Assembly: GCA_018398585.1 (NCBI GenBank)
Contig: JAGTTD010000010.1
Span: forward strand, 25,429,739 to 25,493,738
Direction: 5' to 3'
DNA: 64,000 nucleotides
From: Simmondsia chinensis
Taxonomy: Eukaryota; Streptophyta; Magnoliopsida; Caryophyllales; Simmondsiaceae
The notes beneath the pieces were generated by a model. The model was not told the DNA's origin. It searched no databases and worked only from the letters and a program-made list of their open reading frames with translations. Numbering within the stretch: the first letter of the stretch is position 1; the number at the start of each line of letters is the position of its first letter. Positions 44,791 through 56,000 of this stretch are shown piece after piece. The position numbers were made by a program, and so were the translations under genes.

Positions 44791-45022
44791 GAGGAGAGAG
44801 AGAATGGCTTGCCAAACAAGTTTGCAGGAGAGAGAAAATGGACGGGGGAGGGGGTAAAGTAAAATTACTGCTGTTACATTAAATGAGGAGAGACAAGAGG
44901 AGAGAGAGAGTAGACGGGTGGGGGGTTGAAGTGGGAGGGGCAATTTTGTCCAAAAGTATCTATTTAAGGTTAATGGGGTTGGAAAAACATTAAGAGGGGG
45001 GGCGGGTGTTGTACAATTTCCC
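44788..45022 (-). repeat. MULE right terminal inverted repeat
   Basis: This is the inverted partner of 29503-29738, with scattered substitutions and small indels in C/G runs. On minus it begins GGGAAATTGTACAACACCCG. It ends exactly at the 9-bp duplication. Confidence 0.85.
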
Positions 45023-45324
45023 AAAAAATTTAAACGCAAGTAGAAAAACAGTAGTATCTGGGTCACAACGCCTCAGCCAATCATGGCCCGTCAAGTGTCG
45101 CGTCGTGGACGGTGAGGGCCTTTTCGTGCCTTTAGGCGTTAACCAATGGTGGGCTGCTAATTTTAGGCCAATAACATTGCGCCACGGGGTGTGTTTATTA
45201 GCAAAGCCCGCATAACTGCTATGTTATTGGAACGACGTCATTTTGCGAACCTTAAAACGTGCTTTCAATTTGTTAATAAATCCCACATCATCATTTTTTA
45301 AAGTTGTCCTATCCTATACCCTAT

Positions 45325-45333
45325 TATAAATAG
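45325..45333 (+). promoter_or_regulatory. TATA box in family A LTR copy 2
   Basis: TATAAATAG sits in the same LTR context as 1754. It lies 17 bases upstream of the MITE insertion, so that copy's promoter is split from its downstream part. Confidence 0.45.
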
Positions 45334-45349
45334 GAGTCTTGGTTATTAA

Positions 45350-46084
45350 GGCTCCGTTTGTTTAGGGGGAAATCACATTCTAGGAAGTGATTTTTTCCTT
45401 TTCTGTTGTTTGGCGCAAGATTGGTGACGGATTTTGCTTCAAATGGGGGAAAATGACTTCCCTTTTAAAAGAAGGAAAATCATCATTCTGAGTGATCTAA
45501 AAACATGATTGGACAATATATAAGTATTCTCATTAGATTTTTCCTAAAAAATGCTAACACGGCATATGATTTTGGCCATATTTTGGTAGTTTTTACATCA
45601 ATATACGTTGAACTTTTTATTGTAATTTGCTAAAAATATTGACATGACTTGTAAATATTATCGTAATTATATATTATATTAGCACTTTTATATTTGGTCA
45701 GATTTTTACAAAAATTCATCAAATTTTGATGTATGGTAACCGAGTGATAAAATATTCAACTTCGGCTTATATACATTCAAATGTCATGATATGCAATAAA
45801 TGCTCAAACCTTAGAGTATCCAAGTAATAATTCTACAACTACACAGAGTTTAAATAATTTCAAATACATTATATTGCTACTTATATTGTCCTGTAACTAT
45901 GTATAAGATGATTGGTAAAAAATGATTCCTTTAAAAGAAGCAAGGAATATCAAAATGTGAAAAATGTTTTTTGTTGAAACAAACAACGAAAAACCTCAAC
46001 GGAAATAGCATTTTCCATGGAAAACCTTTTCCAAAGGAAAACGTTTTCCGTAGGAAAAGTACTTCCATTGAAACAAACAGAGCC
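45350..46084. mobile_element. 735-bp MITE, PIF/Harbinger-like
   Basis: The ends are GGCTCCGTTTGTTT and AAACAAACAGAGCC, near-perfect inverted repeats, flanked by TAA on both sides (45347-45349 and 46085-46087). A 3-bp TAA/TTA duplication is typical of PIF/Harbinger elements. The inside is AT-rich and non-coding, with complementary GGAAAA/TTTTCC runs near both ends. It interrupts the family A LTR. Confidence 0.75.
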
Positions 46085-46399
46085 TAAGTTTACCAATCCC
46101 AATATTTTCTTAAAAAATTTTTTTTTTTTTTTGAAAAATTAAAACAAACGAATTCATCTTTGAAATTAGCCCTAGTAAATATTTTAGGAGCCAATAGGTC
46201 ATGGTAGAGAAGAACCAGGGCGAAAATTATGGTCTACAATCCTGGTATTTCTGATTATTTTTCATTTCAAGCTTTCTTTTATTTTTTGTATTTCTATTTA
46301 TGTTATTAATTTAATGTTTATTATGCTTAGATATTCCATACCATTATGTATATATTATAATAGACGCCCTTAGATTTAAAAATAAAGAATTTTAAAATT

Positions 46400-47264
46400 G
46401 CTTCCGCTACGCCCGCTTTAGCCAATAACATCAATCGACTCAGTGCTTGAAGAGCTCCTGCATATGCAAGGTCCGGGGGGGGGGGAATGTATGCGTTTTT
46501 ACCCCTTCAAGGTGCTACCCTTAAAGGGAGGCCGTGTTCGAGGACCCCCAACCTAAGAAGCATACAAGCATACAAGTATGAAGCATGAAGCATAAAGCAT
46601 ACAACATGAAGCATGGAGCATGAAGCAATAATAGGGCATAATGAAAGCAGAAAGCATGAAGCAGCAATAGGGCAAAAACAACTCCCAGACATAACAAGTA
46701 CATCACACAGGCAGACATATAAGCCTAGGGGCACTAGTGCTAGCTAAAATATCATCCTCGCTTCTAAACCGCCACATTGGCTACCCCTATGCTAACCCTC
46801 TACTAGGCTTTATCTAAGGTCATTTCCTCATATAGGTTTTGGTGGGTGAGATAGTTTCATATCATCTCCATTCATCTCTTTTTTGGCTTGCATCTCCCTC
46901 TCCTCCCTATCATAATATAGAGTTGTTCGCATCTCTTGACAGGGGCAGTGGTCAGTCTTCTCCTAACATGCCTAAACAATGGCAAACTTTGCTCCTGCAA
47001 TTTATCCTCCATTGGGGCCACACCCAATTCACTTCTTTTGATGTTATTTCTGATTCTATCATTCTTTGCGTGTCCACACATCCATCGCAGCATCCTCATC
47101 TCTGCCACCTTCATCTTCTGTGTATGATATCATTATATTGGCAAACACTCTACACCATATGATATAGTTGTTCTCACTACCGTCTTCTAGTATTTTCCCT
47201 TTAATTTTAACGGCAAATTTCTATTCGCAAAGTACCTCATCTCTGCTGCACCTGCTTGAGCCAA
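46400..47264 (-). mobile_element. LINE 3' fragment
   Basis: This minus-strand fragment lies inside the family A LTR. Coding remnants at 47225-46800 end in a LINE-type C-terminus, and a non-coding tail follows to about 46400. The tail contains a degenerate GAAGCATR-type simple repeat (46558-46670) and an 11-base G run near 46480. Severe 5' truncation is typical of LINE insertions. Exact ends and target duplication are not clear to me. Confidence 0.65.
46800..47225 (-). pseudogene. LINE reverse transcriptase C-terminal remnant
   Basis: The frame at 47114-46872 reads MKVAEMRMLRWMCGHAKNDR, then IRNNIKRSELGVAPMEDKLQ and RHVRRRLTTAPVKR, and ends in a basic GRRGRCKPKKR. This is the well-known C-terminal block of plant RTE/LINE-type RT proteins ('MLRWMCG..R.DRIRN......GVAPIE.K..E..L.WFGHV.RR'). 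A following stretch EEMTLDKA in another frame fits the family's end. The catalytic RT domain is not present. Confidence 0.8.
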
Positions 47265-47307
47265 TTTAGGAAAATTTTGGTTTTAGAAATTAAATTTTCC
47301 CAACAAT

Positions 47308-47320
47308 TGGTATCAGAGCT
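47308..47320 (+). other. Primer-binding site of copia A2
   Basis: TGGTATCAGAGCT, an exact initiator-Met primer site, 2 bases after the family A LTR end CCCAACA. It marks the start of the internal region that ends at 61360. Confidence 0.75.
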
Positions 47321-48482
47321 ACCACTAATTATATTCATAATAGGCATGGGGTTAATATTAAGCATAAAAAATTATCATATATAGAATCGTGAATGAGAGA
47401 AATTGAGAATTTCGTTAAAGGAAAGAATGCCTAATTATTGTTATTAAAAGAGTTAAATAATGAGATTGCCTATTCATCAAATTTAAAATATTTTAACTTA
47501 GGATGAATTTTAATTAAAATTAGTGGGAGTATATTTCTAAATAATCTAATGAGATTAGATATTGAAATTTGTTAAAGGATTTAGATATATATATATATAC
47601 ACATAAATATAATGAATATCTAATAAGATTAAATGTGTGGATATTTTAAAAATATTTTGATTTGGTGAGGTTATGATCTAAATCATTTATTTATTTAGAA
47701 TAAAGAAAAGGGAAAGACGGATATTGAATTGGGCTGCGCAGCTATAATTTGATCCGGCACGTGCAATGCATGTGCACGGCTTAAGCCGCTACCCAACGGG
47801 TGTGTGAAAAGTGTCACACACTAGTGCCTTCCTGGACCATCCAGTAAAGTGGTGCCATGTGGCGTTTTGACTGGTTTTAAAAGCACAGTTTTTTTCTTTG
47901 GCAACGCGACGTCATTTTTGTTTTACTATTTTATTTTTATTTGTTTTAAGTAAATAAATTATTAATTAGAATGAGATTCTAATAAAGATTATACGATAAT
48001 CAATACTAAATATGTTTAGAAAAATTGTTTTCTATTCCAATCTATTTAGTTTTAAGTAATGTTATTCAAAATAGTTGATAATATAGTACTTATTAAATTT
48101 TATTCATATATTTAATATTATTTTAAAAAGTCAAACGAGATTAGAAAATTGAATAATTAAATTATTTGAAAAAAAATTATCATAAAATATCCAATTATTG
48201 TATATGTTAGATAATTAAAGGAATCTAATATTATTAGGATCTTTTGTAATAATTAAATAGAATTTAGAATGATTCTAATAATGATTGTGAGATAATCAAA
48301 TATAAAAGAAAGATCCACCATTTAAAATTTTAAATGCAAGTAAGGTTCAGGAGTTGAATCCTCATGGCTTCCATCGCTGCCGTAGATTACTTTGTGGACT
48401 TATATGGATGTCTAGGCACGGATGTACGCTTGGCTAGGGTTCTACATTAGCCACAGTAAGGAGCTCTGTTGTATGACCTTAG
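47321..48482. other. AT-rich leader / unassigned region of copia A2
   Basis: I find no coding sequence. At 47741-47880 there is a GC-rich block with GTGCCATGTGGCGTTTTG, similar to the GC-rich block of family A LTRs, so part of this may be another LTR fragment. Two related segments, TTCTAATAAAGATTATACGA (47979) and TTCTAATAATGATTGTGAGA (48273), lie about 290 bases apart. A TA run lies at 47587-47603. Confidence 0.4.
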
Positions 48483-50338
48483 TGTTGGGTTGGCAATTTT
48501 AATTTTGTAAACTAAAATTACATACAACGATTGTATCTGGCACAGCAAAATCTTGATTTAAAATTCCCAATTTTAAATAAATACAAGTCTTTAACTCTAA
48601 TTAGACATAACAAAGCATAGTATAGATGACATACCCTTGAAAATCAATCAAATACGAATTTCAAAATATAAGCCAAGAAATCTCATACCTCATTGTAGAC
48701 CGCAAGTTTAAAGATGCTACAATGGCACATCCGAGACCTTCTTCACAATTCATCATTTAGCACTGGATGAGTAGGCATCATGAAATCAAGCAATTCTTAA
48801 AACATTTTTAAAAATTAATTGGGAAAAAGGTTTTCTTCTTTTTAGTTCTCTAATTAAATGAGCAAAAAGAGAGTGAATTGAATTAAACCCGAATGAGCAA
48901 GCCACCCTTATTTATAGGAATCTCAAAACTTGACTAATTTAATTTGAAATATAAAATAAACGGTAAAATTATATTTTAGTTAGGATAAAATACCCAAAAT
49001 AATTATCTAAAAATAGCAAAGTACCATGCGTCCTTTTTTTTAAAGTCATTCTAGGGTGCCATGTGGCGCCCTGCCATTGGTTCGCACCATGAGGGTGAAG
49101 GCCCTGGTTGGCTGGGGGGCGAAGCGGATCGCCCCCCCTTGGCCAGTTAGGGCGCAACATGTGTCCTGTGCTAATTGGCCTGTACGTATTTTCCATTTTT
49201 ACCTTTTTAATTTTTCTTATAAAAATTCATCCCATGAATTTTTAGGTTTAATAAAAAAAATAATTGTATTCAATTCTTGAATAAAATAATTTCTGAATTC
49301 CCATAATTTCTTTAGGTACATAATTTAGAGGCTTGTGTAAGGACCTTAGGAACATTTATTCCTAGCTCTAAATAGGTCAAATCTGATTACTATCTCATGA
49401 TAACGATTGATTATTATTTAGTAAAACTCAATTCCACTAAATAAGTTTTACTGCACTATAGAAATAAATATGTTTACTGGTAAAATTTTCCTATAATAGT
49501 TTGCTCACAATTGACTCCTCTAATAAATGTCCATGAAAAGAATAGTTTAAACTACTATTGTCATTATTTCTCACTTTTTCTTCTGAGTTCCCAACCCGCC
49601 CTTCTCGAATAATTCTCTAATATAGAAAAATACATCTATATTAATTACAAATGTCCAACATAAGGAATGCTCTGGCCAAAGTCTTTGGAATCAATTCGAA
49701 AACTTGCAAACGAACTAAGGGGACATTTTACATGATAGATTACTAGTAAAATATCTATTCCTGCCATACTTCATGAAATAGCCCAACAACCATAAGATCC
49801 CGGTTACACGTAATAACCTCATCATTTTAGCACATCAAAGTAATTAACATTTCATGCACGATTTCAGACTATTTCCCGGATTAAGAGTCATTGTATGAAC
49901 AAAATATATGAGTCGTCCACTTCTGATAGTAGTACAGAAAATAGCAAACCATGTGGCCCGGTTCAGTGTAACAATCTCATTTTAATACACCAACATGACA
50001 TTCTGGATCACTATCCACATAACCAAGACAAGTTATCTAAATGTCATGTTATAGTCTAACCAAACAAATAGCCCAAAATTATCACTGACTACGAACTAAT
50101 TATTAAATAACATTCTTATATGGTATTTAGTCCATCTATGGCATAATCTTATTATCCACTAAAAACAGATATCCCAACTGTCATTTAAGGACTTCATCCA
50201 TCTCATGGTATGTGCTTTGAAAGAAAACAATATCACATGCATAATGACTCACAAATTAAATGGAGTACAATAAATAACTTGTATTCACTAATAAAAAAAT
50301 TTACATAGATTGCGTTCCCTAGGACACCAACTCTAACA
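48483..50338 (-). repeat. Family A-related solo LTR (1,856 bp)
   Basis: On minus it starts TGTTAGAGTTGGTGTCC at 50338 and ends AACCCAACA at 48483. Identical 5-bp flanks CTTAG (48478-48482 and 50339-50343) and no internal region mark a solo LTR left by LTR-LTR recombination. It shares the family A GC-rich block (49050-49180 here) and the reverse of GTCC-TACACAAGCCTCTAAATT near 49330. Confidence 0.85.
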
Positions 50339-50343
50339 CTTAG

Positions 50344-52180
50344 AGGCTGGGGGTAGTGTGGTGTGTCAAATATGTTTAGTAAGAGCTTACAAGAAAACAT
50401 ATTTATTAAGAAATGTTCTCACCGTACTAATATCTCAATTTGACCCTGTCGACGGGGAGTGCTGGGTAGTTTTGTTGGGTTCGACATATGCCTGTGGTGC
50501 ATTATATGTCTCATATTAGGTCCCATTCTTCTACCCTTTCCCAGGAGTTAATAACTATACATTGCTATTACCTTGACACCAAAGAAAAGTTCGACCTAGC
50601 GCTTTATTTATGTCCTAGTTTATCTTGATTTGACATTAGTAATATTTTGATTTTTTTTTCCCAATAACCAAATACTGAACCAAGTTTCCTTTGTTCTAGA
50701 AATAAAGAAATTATTTTCAAATTTGATGTTAATTCTCCAGCAATTCATTTACAGAATTTAAGTTCTAGTTGCTATTGGATTTGAACCAATGACACCCGAC
50801 GTATGAAAGCAATACTTTAACCACTGAGTTAAGTAGGTCATTTATCATCATAAAGAGAAACAAATAGACCCGTCACAAGGATGGATTACAACTGTAATAT
50901 TAATATTCACACGAAAGGTGTTATATCCATTGATAAGTTGGTAAGAATTTAACTATAGATAATCTCTTAACCATCCTATCAAATAAGTGGAAAATTCATT
51001 AAATTGTGAGCACGACATACATGTAAGTGTTGGATTGTTAACTCTACACTTTGATTGTGTGCCAAAAGTAAGAAAAGTAATCATGTATGTTATATGACTT
51101 GTTTCTAGTTTCGATTTTAGACTGGTTGTTATATTTTTGCTTTGCAATCAATATTGATATATGTTACTTGCCTATTCTATTCTACTAATTGAAATATAAT
51201 ACGTCTTAGTACATATGGAGCACTAGTAGATGCTCAATGTTCTCTAGTTTGTTGCTAAAATGTCTACTAAGTTGAAAGAACGTTAGATTAGACTAATGAG
51301 TTAGTCGAATGCAAGATTCGGACTTTAGGTGTCGAATTTATTCTAGTATTAGATACTCGAAAAGTCAGCTATAGTAGATATGCTCAGATGCTTGAAATAA
51401 ATGTTTAGTGAGCTGAACTAGTAGCATGAGAACAATTAATGAGAGAGATGATAGACACTTAATTGTGTCAAGTAAGTTTAGTTCGAGACCAATCATTATG
51501 ATGATAGATTCTTTAATTGAACTAGAATTCTTGATGCAAATATTAATTGCCAATCTCAACAGGATATGATCCTAACTTGCCTATCAAGGTCTCTTCAATT
51601 AGTTCATAGTGGATACATTAAGTAACAGAGATTTCTCATTATCAAAACTGATGAAGGTACAGTTTGATCGAAAAGGTGTCATGAGAACTAAGGTAAGAGT
51701 CTACTTAATGTAAGCATCTATCTCTAGGATTTAGGAACCTCTAAAGGGTAAAATAAAATATAAATTTAAAAGGAATTACCTAGTTACTTAGATATTGTTG
51801 TTTCCAAGATTGAAAAGCCAACATGACAAGATATTCAATATCTTGTCCCCTCTAGTTGTGATTGGTAGGCAGTTCACTAGTATCCTGGTGAGTTGGGCTT
51901 TCAGTAAGGGCACCAAGAGATAATAGTTTAAGTCAAGGAATGTAATTTTGATTTTAAGTAACTATCTTAATGTATTAGTTTATTTAGAAATTTGATTTCT
52001 ATTTACTATTTATTTTTAAATAGTTTTTGAGTTATTTTTTTGAAAAATAAACTGATACTTAAATAAATGAAGTGTTTATTTAAAAGGTTACATTGGTATA
52101 TAGTTAACTAATTTTAACCAAAAATATGTTAATGGTAATTTATTTGTCTAATATAAGTTGTATTGTGTAACCATATAAAA
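50344..52180. other. Unassigned region, probably decayed copia A2 gag and other DNA
   Basis: Apart from the plastid-type tRNA remnant at 50767 I recognise nothing coding. Copia integrase remnants start just after it, so gag and protease should lie here but are too decayed to read. A perfect inverted repeat ACAAGATATT-C-AATATCTTGT occurs near 51829-51849. Confidence 0.35.
50767..50838 (-). pseudogene. Plastid-type tRNA-Met (CAU) pseudogene
   Basis: On minus it reads ACCTACTTAACTCAGTGG, then TATTGCTTTCATACG with a CAT anticodon, and ends ATTGGTTCAAATCCAAT. This closely matches the plastid elongator trnM-CAU as I know it. The 5' acceptor strand ACCTACT is intact, but the 3' strand reads AGCAACT instead of AGTAGGT, giving three mismatches, and the D stem has one change. 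It is therefore a decayed plastid-derived (or mitochondrial plastid-derived) insertion and not a working nuclear tRNA. Confidence 0.75.
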
Positions 52181-52189
52181 AAAGAATTT

Positions 52190-52438
52190 CCTAAAGCAGA
52201 TATAGCTTTCAAGTGGGACTCGAGCTTATGTCATATTAATTTAATGTGACTCAAACACTGGTTTGAGATGGTCTTATGGGATCATTGGATTCAAAATGAT
52301 AACGAGTATGCGAATCATGTTCAAATGAATGGTAACTAAAAGATCTTCTAAGAGTAAAGACAGTAGAGCTACTAATCTGCTAGAACTTGTTCATAAAATA
52401 TTTATGGATTATTAAATGTTCAAGCAACTGGAAGCTAT
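52190..52438 (+). pseudogene. Copia A2 integrase remnant, part 1
   Basis: AFKWDSSLCHINL (about 52205-52245) is a decayed form of the copia pre-integrase 'LWH.RLGHIN' motif. LELVHKIFMDY (about 52383-52415) corresponds to 'LELVHTDVCGP', which leads into the integrase core. The segment is cut by copia C at TGSY/EYFI and resumes at 58012. Confidence 0.6.
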
Positions 52439-52993
52439 TGTTGATGTATTTTCAAATAATGTGATAAAAATTGTGAATAAAGTGTTTAAGGTTGGTCCCA
52501 AAGTTTGTTTGATATGTTTTGAAGTGTATTGGGATGTGTGCTGACACACAAGGCTGGTGTGTCGACACACGTTCTTATAGAACAGGGATGCAGAGGTGTG
52601 TGTCAACACACAGGGCCCGTGTGTCGGCACACAGGGATAGATTTTTACCAGTTTTTGCACGTCAATTTTTGGCCTTCTCGCACTTTCTTTGAGGCATGTT
52701 TTGGGAGGTCTCTTTAAACTAATTCTCACATATATATTCCCTTCATGTATTTGACTAAAGGGGATCAAATGATTTGAAAGAACTTGTTTTATTGTTTTTG
52801 AAAACGCTGTTCTCATACATCTGTTGTATATCTCCCTTTACATATGCTCACTCTATTTTACATTAGGTTATTGTTGTATCCCCGAGACTATTTCATATGC
52901 TGAAATAAGTCTTAAGGAAAGTGACATCACGCCTCAAAACCTATAAATCGATTTGTTACCCATTTCTTGTGAATTTCAAGAATTAGACCAACA
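52439..52993 (+). repeat. Copia C 5' LTR
   Basis: This 555-bp LTR contains four copies of a TGTGTCGACACA-like palindrome between 52536 and 52633. It ends GACCAACA. It is followed by ATCTTGAGACTTAATC, which is not an initiator-Met primer site. Confidence 0.85.
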
Positions 52994-53031
52994 ATCTTGA
53001 GACTTAATCTCGTTTGTGATCTTGGTTTGAT

Positions 53032-56000
53032 ATGGCATTGTCACCGAGGGAGATGACTGCGAATTTTGTTAAGTTGGATCATTTTTATGGTGCAAATTTT
53101 TGCCGTTGGCAAAGGAAAATGCATTTCCTTATCACGACCTTGAATGTGGTGTATGTCCTGAATACACCATTCCCCACCCCCGCCGTTGAGTAGGAGGAGA
53201 CACTGACCGAGCAATGAGCCCAGTTGAAATGGGAGAACGATGATTACATATGTAGAGTCACATACTTAACAGAATGACGGACACCCTCTTTGACATCTAC
53301 TCCAACGTGCCTACCGCAAAGGAATTGTGGGATGCTCTAGAGGCACGGTACATGGCGGAAGATGCCACAAGTAAGAAATTTTTAGTTAGTCAATTTAATA
53401 ATTATAGAATGGTGGATGATCGTCCGATCATGGAGCAATTCCATGAAGTTGAACGAATCTTAAATAATTTTAAGCAACATAAGATGAATATGGACGATAT
53501 CATCATCGTTTCATCTTTGATTGACAAACTTCCCCCTCTTGAAGAGACATTAAAAAGTCTCTCAAACACAAGAAGGAATATATGTCAATCGAAGAATTGG
53601 CTAATCATTTAAGGATTGAGGAAGGTTACAGGTTATAAGATAACAAGGACCACCCCGGTGACGTTGGAAAGATTAACGTTACAAAAGAAGGCCAGACAAA
53701 CAAAGGAACCAAACGAACAGTAAGGGGAAGGGGCATGATCATCGTAATAAAAATTCAAACGATAAGTTCATGGCGATGATCCCGGAGATCAATCTAGTCG
53801 AGAGCGATGTCTCTTGGTGGGTTGACTCGGGCCACAAAACATGCGTGTAAAGACAAAGGTTTCTTTAAGGACTTGGAACCCTTGAACAACGGAACTGTGT
53901 TGTTCATAGGCAACAGAGTAATATACCGGTTGTGGGTAAGGGAAAAGTCGATTTACTTTTCAGTTCTGGAAAAACCCTTACCCTAACCGATGTGTACTAC
54001 GCCCCGGATGTAAAGAAGAACCTTGTGTCTGGAGGCCTACTGAATGGTTCGAGTTCAAGTTGGTCTTCGAGGCCGATAAAGTTGTATGTCAAAGGGGGTC
54101 CGTCATTGTGGAAAAGGGTACCTGTGTAATTGTATGTTCAAACAGAATATTGATAATAAGATTGAAAGTTCTGTTTATATGCTTGATTCTACTTACTTAT
54201 GGCATCATAGGTTCGGACATGTGAATTATCGTAAAATGCGTGAAATGGCTAGTTCGATGTTGATACCACATGTTGATAAAGTAGATGATAAGTGCAATAC
54301 GTGTATGCTAACGAAAATAACAAAACTACCATTTCTGTCGATACAAAGAGAAACGAATTTGCTTGACTTGATACATAGCGATTCATGTGAATTCAAAAGA
54401 ACTCCCACCATAGGAGGAAAACAATACTTTATCACGTTCATTGATGATTCTTCAAGATATTGTTATGTGTATCTAATTGTTCATAAAGATGAATCGCTAG
54501 AAAAATTTAAAGCATAAAAAGCCGAAACAGAACTACATTGTGAAACCTTCCTCAAACGACTTAGGTCGGACCGTGGGGGTGAAGATTACAACCCTAAGTA
54601 TTTCGAATCCACCGGTATTGTGCATGAGGTCACTGCACCTTATACGCCACAATAGAATGGCGTGGCTGAGAGGAAAAACCAGACTCTAACTGAAATGGCT
54701 AATTCCATGTTGTCATGCTCCGGTCTCAGCAATGGTTTTTGGGGTGAGGCTATGTTAACAGCCTATCACATATTAAATCGTGTTTAGACAAGAAAAGCAA
54801 AATAACCCCATATGAACATTGGAACGGTAGACCCCCTGAGTTAAGTTATCTTAAAGTGTGGGGGTGTAGGGCTATTGTTAGAGTTCCAGAACCTAAATGT
54901 AAAAAGTTAGGTGAAAGAGGCATCGATAGCATATTCGTAGGATATGTACCACATAGTAAGGCATATCGGTTCTATGTAATTGAACCAAATGATTATATCA
55001 GTATTAATATGATAATAGAATCAAGAGATGCCATCTTTGATGAGAATTAGTTTACCTCTATCTCGAGACCATGGGACTACGTACTGATTGATAACGATAC
55101 ACTAGTGTCGTGTGGTGATGATGATCACCATGAGAGGGAACATATCCCTGATATTACTCTAGAACTCAAAAGGAGTAAAAGAGTAAGGAAAGAGAAATCT
55201 TTTGGAACGGACTTCTACACCTTTTGGTAGAAGGTTTAAGGAATGATGTGGACCCTGTGGTACCACTATGTTATGTCATGGAGGCAGACCCCATGAAACT
55301 TGATGAGGCAATGAGGTCTCATGATGCCTTCTTTTGGAGAGAGGCGATAAATGATGAGATGGATTCCATCATGAGCAATAATACCTGGATACTAATGGAT
55401 CTTCCATAAGGTAGTAGGCTGATCGGGTGTAAATGGATCTTCAAGAAGAAGATGAAATTCGATGGAACTATAGACAAGTTCAAAGCTCGATTGGTTGCTA
55501 AAGGATTTACCCAAAAACATGGGTTAGGCTACTTTCACACCTATGCCCGGTGGCTAGGCTATCGACGATAAGGGTATTAATTGCTCTTGCCTCTATCTAT
55601 AAACTCATGATTCACCAAATGGATGTAAAAATGGCATCCCTGAATGGTGAATTAGAAGAGGAGGTATACATGAAACAACCGGAAGGTTTTGTTGTACCGG
55701 GCCAGGAGGGGAAGGTATGTAAACTCATACACTCTCTATATGGGCTAAAGTAAGCCCCGAAACAATGGCATCAAAAGTTTGATAGTGTTGTTCTGAACAA
55801 TGGATTCGTGATAAATGAATTGGACAAGTGTGTATATAATAAGTTCGAGAATGGCAAAGGTGTCATGATTTATTTGTATGTCAATGAAATGCTTTTATTC
55901 GGTACAGATTTGGAACAAGTAGAGAAAACTAAAAGGTTTCTCTCTGAGCACGTTGCTATGAAAGACATGGGTGAAGCTGAGGTAATCCTTGGTATAAGGA

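Larger units (their letters stand above)
29503..45022. mobile_element. 15.5 kb Mutator-like element (MULE) with inverted 83-bp satellite arrays
   Basis: The ends are GGAAAATCGTAC (left) and, on minus, GGGAAATTGTAC (right). They open a near-identical terminal inverted repeat of about 235 bp. Both sides have the perfect 9-bp duplication AAAAAATTT (29494-29502 and 45023-45031), the Mutator hallmark. Inside, in order: left inverted repeat, array 1 (plus), a MuDR-type transposase start, three array-2-like units, a minus-strand DUF1985/Ulp1-like gene, array 2 (inverted) and the right inverted repeat. The transposase catalytic region and the protease core are missing, so this copy is non-autonomous. 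It sits inside a family A LTR. Confidence 0.88.
24305..47305 (+). mobile_element. Family A copia LTR (copy 2), split by four insertions; 5' LTR of copy A2
   Basis: The LTR fragments are 24305-24379, 29258-29502, 45032-45349, 46088-46399 and about 47265-47305. Joined, they follow the order of the LTR at 266-2265. For example AATTAAATT before copia B and TGACCCATTTGG after it match 1215-1255, and the last fragment ends TTTTCCCAACA. The insertions are copia B, the Mutator-like element, a MITE and a LINE fragment. The upstream part is replaced by E0. A perfect primer site follows at 47308, so this LTR once headed the copia element whose pol remnants lie at 52190-61345. Confidence 0.7.

Noticed and set aside
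44629..45066. 145-codon minus frame across the MULE right end
   Set aside because: It crosses the element boundary and the low-complexity inverted repeat, and has no domain features.
50767..50838. Functional nuclear tRNA-Met gene
   Set aside because: The sequence is of plastid type, the acceptor stem has three mismatches and the D stem is changed.
52412..52816. 134-codon minus frame, and a similar 126-codon frame at 57280-57660
   Set aside because: Both lie in the copia C LTRs and translate the palindromic repeat cluster in antisense. Their similarity follows from LTR identity.
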